Of a stretch of DNA of 64,000 nucleotides, positions 40,201 to 52,200 are shown one piece after another. Positions within the stretch are counted from its first letter, which is position 1. Every line of letters starts with the position of its first letter. The notes under the pieces were generated by a model. That model was given only the letters and a program-made list of their open reading frames with translations, ran no database searches and was not told the origin of the DNA. Made by a program: the position numbers and the translations under genes. Source of the DNA: an uncultured Oscillospiraceae bacterium (GTDB lineage: Bacteria > Bacillota > Clostridia > Oscillospirales > Oscillospiraceae); assembly GCA_947627325.1 (NCBI GenBank), contig CANQVO010000003.1, forward strand, positions 107,263 to 171,262, read 5' to 3'.

Positions 40201-43200
40201 TCGGCGCTCTGGACTGGAGCACCGACACCCAGGGCCACTACACCGTCTACCTGCCCGGCGTCACCTACGTCACCGACCTGACCTTCATCACCGTGGAGCC
40301 CACCGCCACCATCGAGGTCCTCCAGGACCGGGACAATAACGTGTGGACCGCGGCCACCGTCCACGAGCAGATGTGGTACGGCTACAACACCGGCGGCGCC
40401 GAGAGCAACCTGGTTACCGTCCGGGTCACCGCCCCCAACGGCGCGCAGAAGGTCTACGACGTGGTGCTCAAGAACGGCGGCGAGAACACCGACCTGATCA
40501 TCGTCAACGTGGGCAAGAGCGACGCCAGCCAGCGCTGGGCCGACAAGTCCGCGTCGGTGGAGGGCCTGCGGGCGTACAGTTCCATCGTGAACACCATCCT
40601 GGCCGACGGCGAGGACGACTACGTGCTGGTGCCCTTCTACCTCCAGGCCCGCAACAACCGGGCCACCGTGGAGTTGATGGACCAGACCGGCGGGGCCTAC
40701 CTGGCGTACAGCTACGTCAAGGACGGGCCCGATGTGGACGGCCAGATCGTGGACTACGCCATCCAGAAGGACGAGACCGGCGCGCCGGTCCGCACCGCCG
40801 ACGGCAGCTCCAGCGTCCTCAACAGCGCCGACAACCTGCTCATCAACGGCGGCAACGGCGTCAACGTGGGTGCCACCGGCGGCGCGGGGAACAAGTACAC
40901 CCTCACCGGCGAGATCCTGGTGCCCAAGAACGTGCTGAGCTTCTACCTGGACATCGTGGTCCGGGCCGGGAGCGCCAGCAGTACCTACCGCCTGCACATC
41001 ATCAACCAGCAGACCAGCTTCAGCGACCTGATCGTCCGCATCAACGACACCACCCAGATGATGATGGACTCCGCCGGCGACTTCCGCTATGTGGTGCCGG
41101 TGGACGTGGTGGGCACCGACGCCGACGGCAAGCCGGTGTACGACCCCGCCGCCCTGGCGGAAAAGCCGCTCTACTACGTGGGCAAGCACATCGTGGTCAA
41201 CGCCGACGGCACCGAGACCGAGACTTCCGAGAAGGACGGGATCATCTACCGTCTGCTGCCCGAGGACCGGCGCTTCCATGACCTGCTGGCTGACCGCACC
41301 ATCCTCTACGAGGTGGTCTACGACGTGGGCAAGACCTCCGTCTCCATCGGCGCCACCTTCGCCAACCTGGCCGGCAAGCTCAACGCCACCAACCCCAGCT
41401 TCCACATGGACATCGGCAAGGCCGAGCAGGACAACCAGTCCCTGGGCCTCTTCCAGGCCACCAGCACCCCGGGCACCTACACCGTGGAGACCCATCTGCC
41501 CAACGGCCGGACGGTCACCGAGACCGGCGATCCCACCGTCAGCCCGCTCTTTACCACCAACCCGACGGTGAACCTCTTCAGCGCCGAGACCCGGGTGCCC
41601 ATCCAGATCACCCTGGGCAACGGCGACATCCAGACCTACTACGCCGTGGTCCGCAAGAACTCCCTGGATCAGTGGCTGGACTTCATCCGGGTGGACGGCA
41701 AGGACCTGGATCTGAACCGCAACCCGGACACCGGCATCCTGGAGGGCTCGGCGGTGGTGTACAACACCTCCCGCAGCGCCGTGCTCCAGATCCAGTCCTC
41801 CGAGACCACCTCCCGCATCGACCTGAACCGGGAGCGCTACAAGATCTACGTCCGGGACGACGAGGGCCGCCTGGTGTGGGCCAACGCCGAGTACGGCGCG
41901 GACGGCCAGCTGACCCGCGAGGGCGACTACAACGCCGCCGTGGAGGGCCAGCCCGGCTTCTCCACCAGCGCCACCGGTCTGCTGACCCTCAACGCCACCA
42001 GTCTCAACGACGGCGCCAACGTCTTCCACGTGGTGGTCACCCCCGTGTCCGGCAGTTACCCGCCGCGGGATTACACCGTCATCATCAACTACGTGAACCT
42101 GGACATCTACCTGGATGCCCTGGAGGTCTTCGACACCCGCGTGACCCAGGACAACAACGGCGACGGCACCCCTGACGCCTTCGCCAACCTGACCGACCGG
42201 GATAAGCTGGAGCGCAGTGCCGCGCGGTACCTGCCCTTCACCGACCGCTCCTTCAACCCCCACATCTACGACTACCGCTTCAGCTACTCACCCAAGTTCG
42301 ACGGCAGCGGCGAGCTGATGGTCTACGCCACCGCGCAGGAGTCCTATGAGCGCATGAAGCAGTGGGCCCAGGGCTACTACGGCGACCAGTGCTACAAGGA
42401 CGCCTACGACCGCTACTACAACAAGGTCAAGACCTACCTGTCCGTGGCCAACGGCCTGGTGGGCGAGTACACCCTGACCGAGGGCGAGCTGGAACTGGCC
42501 ACCACCCTGATCATCCAGGGCAAGCGGACGAGCGCCGACTGCACCGGTGATCTGCTGGTGGACCAGACCATCTGGAGCGTGGCCCAGCAGCGGCAGGTGC
42601 TCAGCAAGATCACCACCAGCAACAACTACCTCTACGACAACGCCGCGGTGCTGAAGAACACCAACTACCACGGCGAGGACGGCCTGATCGCCACCGAGGC
42701 CCGCACCAACGCCCAGCTGGCCGAGGAGAGCGAGACCATCCTGGTCACCGTGGGCCGACCGGACGACGTGAACTACGACGTGTACGACCAGCCCGACCTG
42801 CCCACCACCGCCTCCAGCCGCCAGCTGAAGGAGACGGTGCCCGCGGGGAACATCCTCTACATGGGCGCTGTGGCCAACACCGCCGGGGACTGGTCCGCCA
42901 CCGTGACCTACTACGGCAACGACGGCCTGGTGTACACCCAGAGCTACGCGGGCGCCGCCTCCGCGGACGAGGCCCGGAGCTGGGTGGAGACCATGGCGGT
43001 CCAGAACGCGGGCTACCAGGGCGGCTTCGTGGGCAAGGACTTCGGCGACGAGACGGAGTACGACGTGGACCACTGGACCAAGCGCGTCATGGACGTGGAT
43101 CTGGAGGTCACCGTCACGGTGGACGGCAGCGCCGTCCTCACCTCCGCCGGGACGGACACGCCGCTGGCCGCCGGGACCTACACCTATCAGAACACCGACT

Positions 43201-46200
43201 TTGACTGGAGCAGTACCGACGGGCCGGTGGTCTACAACGACGCCTCCGGCGACCACGGCGAGACCTGGCTCTACCTGAAGAACGGCGACATTATCAAGGT
43301 GCCCTACCTCCAGCTGGACGGCGACGGAAACGCCGTGGCCCACAGCGGTGTGGCCCCCGGCTCGGTGTTCAGCCGCCAGGACTATATGCGTATCCCCGTC
43401 CAGCTCTACGTGCCCAGCAGTGGCTTCACCCTGGATTACTCGGTCACCTACCACATTCTCTCCGCCGACGCCACCCTGAAACCCGCGCCGCGGCCCAATG
43501 GCGAGTGGGGCGTGGAGATGGGCGTCCAGGGCTATGAGCCCAACGAGATCTACCGCGGCGCTGACCCGGGCGAGCCGGTGTACAGCTACATCTACAACCT
43601 GTCCAACGCCGTGAGCCAGGCGTACATCTGGGCCAACATCAACCACGACCACGACAACACCGAGGCGTCCCTGGCCCTGTACCGCACGGTCGACGGCAGG
43701 GAGGTCCTCCTCACCGGCAACCTGACCAACCTCTACCAGCTGGTGGATCTGGACATCGGCATCAACGACTTCCACATCGTGGTCACCTCCGAACTGGGCA
43801 ACAAGGAGGACTACCTCATCCGCATCAACCGGGAGGGCGCCGACCTGGCCCTGGAGTTCCTGCGGGTCAACGGCATGAACGCCATCTACGACGCGGTCAA
43901 CGACAGCTACTACGCCTACGTGCCCGAGTACAAGCTGATGAAGGAGCTCACCGGCGAGGACGTTCTGCCCGCCGTCACCGCCCGGGCCAAGGACCACATC
44001 AACAGCGTCACCCAGATCTGGAACACCCAGGACGGCCACGGCTATGACGAGACCATCCACGACGCCGCCAGCGGCGCGATGAATCCCAGCGAAAAGGGCG
44101 GCATCGCCACCGTGGAGACCTTCCACACCATCACCTACATCGACCCGGACACCGAGGAGCGGGAGACCCACGGCCAGGTGAAGGTCCAGGTGGAGAGCGT
44201 CACGGTGACCAACGAGATCGGCACCTACACCATCGGCCAGACCTGGAGCGAGAGCGACGAGAACCCCGACCTGATCGTGGAGGGCGCGGGCGGCGTCTGG
44301 CGCAACGACAACAAGGGCGTCATCACCACCATCACCCGCACCGTCACCGCCGCCGGGCCCACCGACGGGAGTTGGGAGATCACCACCACCCGCACCCAGT
44401 ACCGGGTCTACGACCTGCGGCTGATCGAGGTGGCCAGCGATATCGTGGGCGTGGTGGTGGACAGCCACGAAGGGACCTTCCTGCCCGCCCCCGGGGACGA
44501 GGCCAACCCGCGCACCGCCCACTGGGACGAGGCGGAGACCTGGTACGCGCCGCCGGTGGACTACCAGAACGTGTGGAACAAGCTGTCCCAGGAAATCACC
44601 GGCCGGGAGGAGAACGCCGGGTCGGGCAAGATCTTCGGCACCTTCGTGGTGGGCGTGCCCGAGATCACCGAGCAGGTGTCCATCCGGGTCAACACCCTCC
44701 TGCCCAACGCCGACGACCTCCAGATGGTCAAGATCGGCCAGACTCCGTGGCGGGTGGCCGACCGCCTGGGCGGCACCGGGGACGCCCCCGTGCCCACCAA
44801 CAACTTCACCACCGACACCATGATCGACCTGGTCTTCCCGCTGGACGCGGACTACATGGAAGTGCCCATCTACGTCACCTACAACCGCCACAACGCGGGC
44901 GACCCGGGCATCCTCTATATGCTACACATCTACCGCTACCGCAGCGACGCCTACCTGGTGGACCTCCAGGCTGAGGAGTCCTTCAACCTTGACGCCACCA
45001 GCGGCGCGCCCAACCCGGTGCCCACCTCGCCCACCTTCGCCTACCCGCCCATCACCACCCAGTACGCCATGACGGTGGAGAGCAACGTGGCCCACATCGA
45101 CTTCACCGACATCAAGCCCAACGACGGCTCCACCATGCGGGTCATCCTGCCCCACGGCGTGGTGGACGCGCCCACCAAGCTCCAGTACCTGCTCAAGGAG
45201 CTGGACGCCAAGGCCGATCTCCACATCAATGGCGGTCTGGTGACCATCGAGCGGGAGGACCTGGTGAGCGTCACGCCCACCGCCCCCGGCGTCAGCACCG
45301 TGGTCTACCGCCAGGACGGGGAGGAGCTCACCGCCACCGCCACCGCTCCCGGCGCCCGGATCGTCCTGGGCGGCGTGACCTACCAGGTGGCCTATGGCGA
45401 CATCGACCAGGCCGCCCTGGTCACCGACGCAGACGGCGCCATCACCCACATCCGCTTCAACGACCCGACCACCAACACCCCCGTGGAGGGCACGCCGGAC
45501 AGCGTCACCTTCAGCGACCAGGTGGACTACCGCTACGAGCTGCGGGGCGTCCTGCTGGAGCACGGCGTCAACAACCTGATGACCATCGAGGTCATCTCGG
45601 AGGACGGCACCGTGACCCGCACCTACGTGGTCACCATCCACCGCAAGGCCGATCCCAACGCCGCCCAGCTGCGGGACATCCAGATGTACCAGGCCGACGG
45701 CAGTTACTACGACTTCTCCCCCGTGTTCGACCCGGACAACACCCAGTACTACTTCGCCGTGCCCGAGCTGATGACCGGCGATCTGACCCTGAACCCGGTG
45801 TACTATCAGGACGCGGTCTACAACGCCACCGCCAGCACCTACTACAACGACGTCCAGATCCTGGCCGACGTGGACATCACCGGCTCCGCCGTCACCGTGC
45901 CTGAGATGGCCGCCGGGGACACCTTCCGGGTGGAGATCACCGTGATGCGCGCCGGGGAGTACGGCGGCGGCACCACCAGCACCTACACCATCCACTTCCT
46001 GAAGAACGACGTCACCGAGCGGTCGGTCACCGCGGCCAACCGCCTGGCGGACCGGGTGGAGTTCAGCCCCTTCAACGACCTGAAGCTGGACGGCGCCGTG
46101 CTGACCCGCAACGCCTCCAGCGACGCCAACGCCAGCGACCACAACTTCTACTACAACACCACCAGCGCCTCCGGCGAGCTGACCATGGACGTGCACGCCC

Positions 46201-49200
46201 TGGTGGCCAAGGCCGGGTACAGGATCTCCTACGCCAACATGGCCTCCCGGGACGAGATGACCGGCGAGCCCAGGTGGATCGGCGTCAGCGACGTCTACGC
46301 CCCCGTGCATCTGGACTTCACCGACAACTCCAACTGGTTCGTCCTGCGGGCCAGCAACGGCGTGAACAGCTTCTACGCCTCGCTGACCATCTACCTGGAC
46401 CGGGGCAACGCCCATGAGACGCACATCGAGAACATGGCCGTCAGCGATCCCACGGTGCCGCTCTTCCGGGACGACATCAACGACTACTTCGCCGCCGTGG
46501 ACGCCGAGACCCACGAGGCCACCATCATCGCCCGGGCCCGCTCCGACCAGAAGAGCGTGACCGAGATGCGGGTACGCACCGTGGGCGGCGAGTACCTGGC
46601 CGGCGACGACCTGGGCGTGGACCTGCTGAAGGCCGAGCACATCCCGCTGCACCAGGGCAGCAACCGGGTGACCATCACCGTCCGCCATGTCCTGTCCAGC
46701 ACCGTGCCCGGCGAGACCCGGGACGAGAAGTTCAAGCGGGCCTACGAGGTGGAGCTCTACCTGGCCGATGAGACCGCCTATGTGGTCAACAACGGGGCCT
46801 ACACCGCCACCAACGCCCCCGCCGCGGACGGCACCACCACCCTGAAGGACCGGGCCGACCGGCTGGACACCGCCGACATCATCTGGATGGACTACACCAC
46901 CGGCGGCCACATCACCCCCATCTGGAATAGCGACCTGGTGAACTACTTCCTCAGCTACAACTTCTACTCCGACCAGTACGAGACGGATGCCAAGGGCGAG
47001 CCGCTCTACCGCACCGACAGCAACGGCCAGCCCATCCTGAACGGCCTCGGGGAGAAGCAGGTCATCTACAAGCTCAACGACCACCTCGATCTGAAGGCCA
47101 CCCTGCGGCCCGAGGAGGCGGAGCGGGCCACCGTCACCGCCCAGATCACCACCGTGGATCCCGTCAGCGGCGCCAAGACCATCTACGCGCCGGAGGCCCT
47201 GCTCCGGGACGCCAACGGCGACTGGCCCTTCTCCATCCCCAGGCTGAACGAAGGGGAGACCCAGGTGGTGTTCACCGTCCAGGTGGCCGGCAAGGTCCAG
47301 CTGAGCAACGGCGAGTACGCCGACGGCTCCATCACCGAGAAGAAGTACATGATCACCGTCTACCGCGCCCGCTCCGACTACTACGAGCTGCCCGGCATGG
47401 CGGAGAACACGGCCATCCGCATCGGCGACATCACCGAGACCGGCAAGACCTACGGCACCATCCCCGCCTTTGACCCCGCCATCAACTTCTACTACGTCAA
47501 CCTGCCTCAGGAGATCGAGAGCGTCAAGCTCTACGCCGAGACGGGACGGGTGGTCTACGCCCAGCGCAAGGGGACGCCCGGCTACACCGCCGAGGGCTAC
47601 CGCTACACCGACTACGTCTACACCGCCGGCGGCGCCCTCCAGGTGGCCAAGTACGGCGAGGCGGACTATGTGGACACCTTCGAGACCGCCAACATGACCA
47701 TCAACGGCCGCCAGGTCGCCTCCAGCCGCTTCGACCAGGGCGTGTACAACGACTACCAGGTGATGGACCTGATGCCGGGCGACAACACCGTGGAGATCGA
47801 CCTGTCCGTGCCCGGGTACGCCGTGAAGCACTACACCGTCATCCTCAACCGCGGCGGCGCGGAGACCGCCACCCACCAGACCGACCCCGGCCGGGCCCAG
47901 CCGCTGCCCAGCATGACCGACATCCGCCTCAACGAGGCCCTGGGCGCCGACGCCAAGACCTCCGAGGACAAGGTCCTCATCCCCGCCTTTGACCCCGAGA
48001 TCCACTACTACAACGTGGTGGTGCCCTACGAGGTGGACCACCTGTACGCCTACGGCGCGGCCACCCACGCCGGTGAGCTCCGCATCGCCAGCATCGACGT
48101 GGACGACGTGCGGGATCTGGCCGACCCGGCCGACCGGCTGGCCGAGAACCTGGCCGGCTGGCGGGACATCCCCATCCCGCTGAAGGTGGGCGAGGAGAAC
48201 AACATCGAGTTCGTGGCCTACGGCAGAGACGCCGACGGCAACGTCACCGATACCATGGTCCGCTACATCGTCAACGTGGTGCGCCTGCCCTTCCAGTACG
48301 TGGCGCCGGAGATGGAGTTCCTGGGCGTCAGCGAGGGCACCATGACCCCCGTCTTCCACGGCTACACCTATAACTACTACGCCACCGTGCCCTACGACGT
48401 GGACACCGTGGACGTGGAGGCCCTGGGCAGCGAGTACTTCTCCAACAACGCCCAGGCGGTCAAGGCGGCCACCATGGTCAAGCTGGTGGGCGGCGACAGC
48501 GTCAGCGTGGGCCAGGCCCGCTACGTCACCGACTCCGTGAAGCTGAAGGTGGGCGACAACCTGGTGCGGGTCTACCTCTACGACGTGCGCGACGTGCCCG
48601 ACGGCGGCTACCCGTTCTACATCGGCGTCTACTCCCTGACCATCCACCGGGAGAGCAAGGACGGCGTGGTGATGGAACTGCTGGACGACGATCCGGCCCT
48701 GGCCGGCAGCACCACGCCGGACCTGGCGATGATCCACTCCATCCAGGCCTCCCAGTACCTGCCCACCACCGGCAGCCGGCCGCTGCTCACCAACCTCTAC
48801 TACGCCTTCAACGAGTACAGCAACTACCTCTACGTCGATCCCAGCGCCACCAAGGTCAACCTGAAGGTCGACCCGGCCTACCCGGGCAACCAGATCCTGG
48901 TCAAGGGCGTCCTCCAGACCAGCGCCGCGGCGGGCGTGGACGTGGAACTCAGCGCCGACCAGACCGTCACCGTGGTGCCCATCACCGTCTACGCGGTGGA
49001 CGACGACACCCAGGTGGTCACCCTCAAGCGCTACACCGTCACCGTGGTGCGGGGCTACCAGGGCGGCAGCACCATCCCCGGCACCAACATCGCCGACTAC
49101 AACTGGCACGTCAACGACCACAGCCGGGTGCAGGAGATCGCCGTGGTCAACCCGAACACCGGCTCCAAGCAGACCGCCCGGGGCGAGCTGACCCTGCGCG

Positions 49201-52200
49201 ACCGGGTCAACTTCATCCCCTACCAGGGCACCATCGACCTGCCCGACGGCAGCCGCTACACCGGCCGGGTGGTCACCATCCAGATCAGGGCCACCTACGA
49301 AAAGGGCTGGGTCAGCGACAAGGTGGAGCAGGAGACCCGGGTCCGGGTCAACGGCCACAGCGCCCAGCGCGTGGGCGCCGACACCCCCGCCAACGGCGAC
49401 AGCGTCCTCTACCAGATCACCCTGCCCATGACCACCTACACCGACCGCTTCGACATCCGGGTGGACGTGCCCAGGTGCGTGCGGGATCTGGACCGGCAGA
49501 AGGACTGGGTGGAGAGCGTGAACACCGTGACCTACGTGCTGGATATCGTGGACACCCTCAACGCCCCCAAGGCCATCCAGGTGGATCCGGCCAGCGGCAA
49601 GCCGATGCGCTGGACCGAGGACGACCTGAACGCCTGGCTGGCGGCCGATCCCGGCCACAAGGCGGAGGACTGGGACCACCAGGTGGGCCAGTTCAAGTAC
49701 AGCGAGCAGGTCCTCACCGGCCCGCAGTTGGACTCCATCGTCCTGGACGAGAACGACGGCGTCAGCCACACCGGCACCTTCACCACCATGTTCTACGGCG
49801 ACGTGTTCACCTACCGCGCCACCGCCAAGGGCGACAAGTTCTCCGTGTTCGCCTACGTGGAGCACAGCGAGGAGGGCACCGTCACCAGACCCAAGCAGTA
49901 TAACGACTTCACCTACCGCACCTACCAGGACGCCCAGCCCTATCAGGACGAGAACGGCGTGACGGTGAGCACCGGCGACTACATCGACACCCACGGCAAC
50001 TTCGTCCTGGCCGGCAGTGTGGCCGATCCCGCCGCCCAGGTGGCGGCGGACGGGACCACCCCCGCCCCGGGCCAGATCACCCAGGCCCAGTGGGAGTCCA
50101 TCAAGATCTACCGCGGCGCCTACATCGAGGTCTACGACCAGGCCGGCCACCGCTACACCATCTCCCGCGCCGCCAACGACTACGTCCACTTCACCTTCCC
50201 CAAGGACGCCGCGGGCAAGCGGAAGACCCTGGAGCTGACCTTCCGGGTCATCCAGTACGCCGACTCCGGCTACGAGATGGTCAGCGAGTACCAGCTGAAG
50301 GTCTATCCCACCTCCGAGCCCATCCTGGACGACCTCTACCTGCAAAAGAGCCGCATGGACGAGCCCGACACCTTCGACACCCTGATCCGGGACTACTACG
50401 GCACCGTCTACAAGCGCCAGAGCGGCTACGCGGTGTACGCCCAGGCGGAGTACTTCGACCAGGCCCATGTGGACTGGCGGGACGGCCGGCTGGAGATGAC
50501 CGCCCGGTATGGCCGGCTGGTACCCGACGCCGCGGGCCGGGCGCCCGGCACGGACGGCTATGTGGTCACCTACGAGCAGGCCGGACCCGGGGAACCCGAG
50601 GGCCTGGTGATGGACGCCAACGGCAAGTGGCCCGGACAGGAGGGCTATCAGGAGACCCGCGCCAAGCTGTACAGCTACCGGATGCCCAACGACCCGGCCA
50701 AGGCCGGCAGTGACGCCGTGGCCGACCTCTACGGCCATGAGAACTTCACCGGCTACTTCCAGCAGGAGACTCTGCCCGACCAGGACGGCGCCAACCAGCC
50801 CAGCGGCATCGACTTCTACGGCGACAACAGCGCCGCTTACCTGCCCTGGGATCTGCCCTCCTTCGAGGTGGAGGTCACCCTGACCTATCCCTCCGGCCGC
50901 CGCACCGCCACCATGGCCGAGGCGGGCACCGACAGCAACGGCAACACCGTCAACGTGGGCGACTACATCGACGCCCAGGGCAACTTGGTCGCCCCCGCCG
51001 CCACCCCCGTGGAGGAGATCGAGCGCTGGAAGTACAGCGCCGATCCCGACGAGTACGCCAAGTTCTGCGCCCTGTCCATCTTCAAGACGGGCGCCTACAC
51101 CGTCCACATGACCCGCTCCAACCTGCCCATCCTGTTCACCACCCTGGACGACCTGGAGGCCTTCCAGATGAAGCCCGAGCACCGCGACCTGATCCAGATC
51201 GGCGCCATCATGACCGGCCCGGACTACAACGACGTGCTGGTGGACGAGAACGGCGCGGTCCTGGCTCCCGCCCCCGGGCGCGCGGCCAACTTCGACCCCG
51301 CCCACCCGTACTACCTGCTGGAGCTGGATCACCGCATGAACCAGACCTGGCTGGCCATGGACTTCGACCCCGAGGCGGTGAGCGTGGTGGTCACCAGCGC
51401 CAACGTGACCGCCCAGCACCCCGAGTCCTACTATTACAGCTCCTTCAACTACACCATGGCCCCCGGCGAGAAACAGCTGCTGGACTTCGGCGAGCAGTAC
51501 TACGCCGACGAGGACTTCAAGACCCTGGTCCAGGTCACCGTCACCGACAAGAAGCCCGGCGGCAACGTCTCCAAGTACATGATCTGGGTGACCCGCGGCC
51601 AGCGCAGCTACTCGGTCGTGGAGATGAGCGTCGACCTCTTCTACGGCATGAGCGCGGAGGAGAGCCACACCGCCGCCGCGCAGGACACCGAGGTGAACCA
51701 CGCCACCCTCACCCAGGCCACCGAGCGCACTCTGGCCAACGGCACCGCCGTCATGCCCGATCCCGCCGATCCCGCCCTCCAGGTGGAGGATCTGCGGGTG
51801 AAGGACCTGTGGGGCACCTACTACCATGACGAGAAGGGCGAGCTCCAGGTCTACCCGGGCATCGTGGACAACGACAAGACCCTCTACCGCGACACCGACG
51901 GCCAGATCCGGGTGGGCGACGCCGCGCCCGATGGCGCCACCGAACTCCAGCGGGTCACCGGCTTTACCACCAAGACCTACCTCTACACCACCACCCTGCC
52001 CATGTCCGCCCGGTACCTGACGGTGGACCTGACCCGGTTCGGCAGCGGCGCGGTGGACCACGCCAGCGTGGTCTACAACAACGCCTACTACCACGTGGAC
52101 GAGAGCTTCAACGCCGATCCCATCTCGCCCATCCCCGACGCGAAGCTGGACGCGCTGGTGGACATCCCGCTCAAGCAGGGCGAGCGGATCAGCTACATCT

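Noticed and set aside
17784-42263. 8,159-codon open frame on the - strand
   Set aside because: It is in exact codon register with the giant gene and exists only because TTA, CTA and TCA are avoided there. Its product is a repetitive V/H/G/D/L-rich string with no domain pattern, promoter or ribosome binding site.
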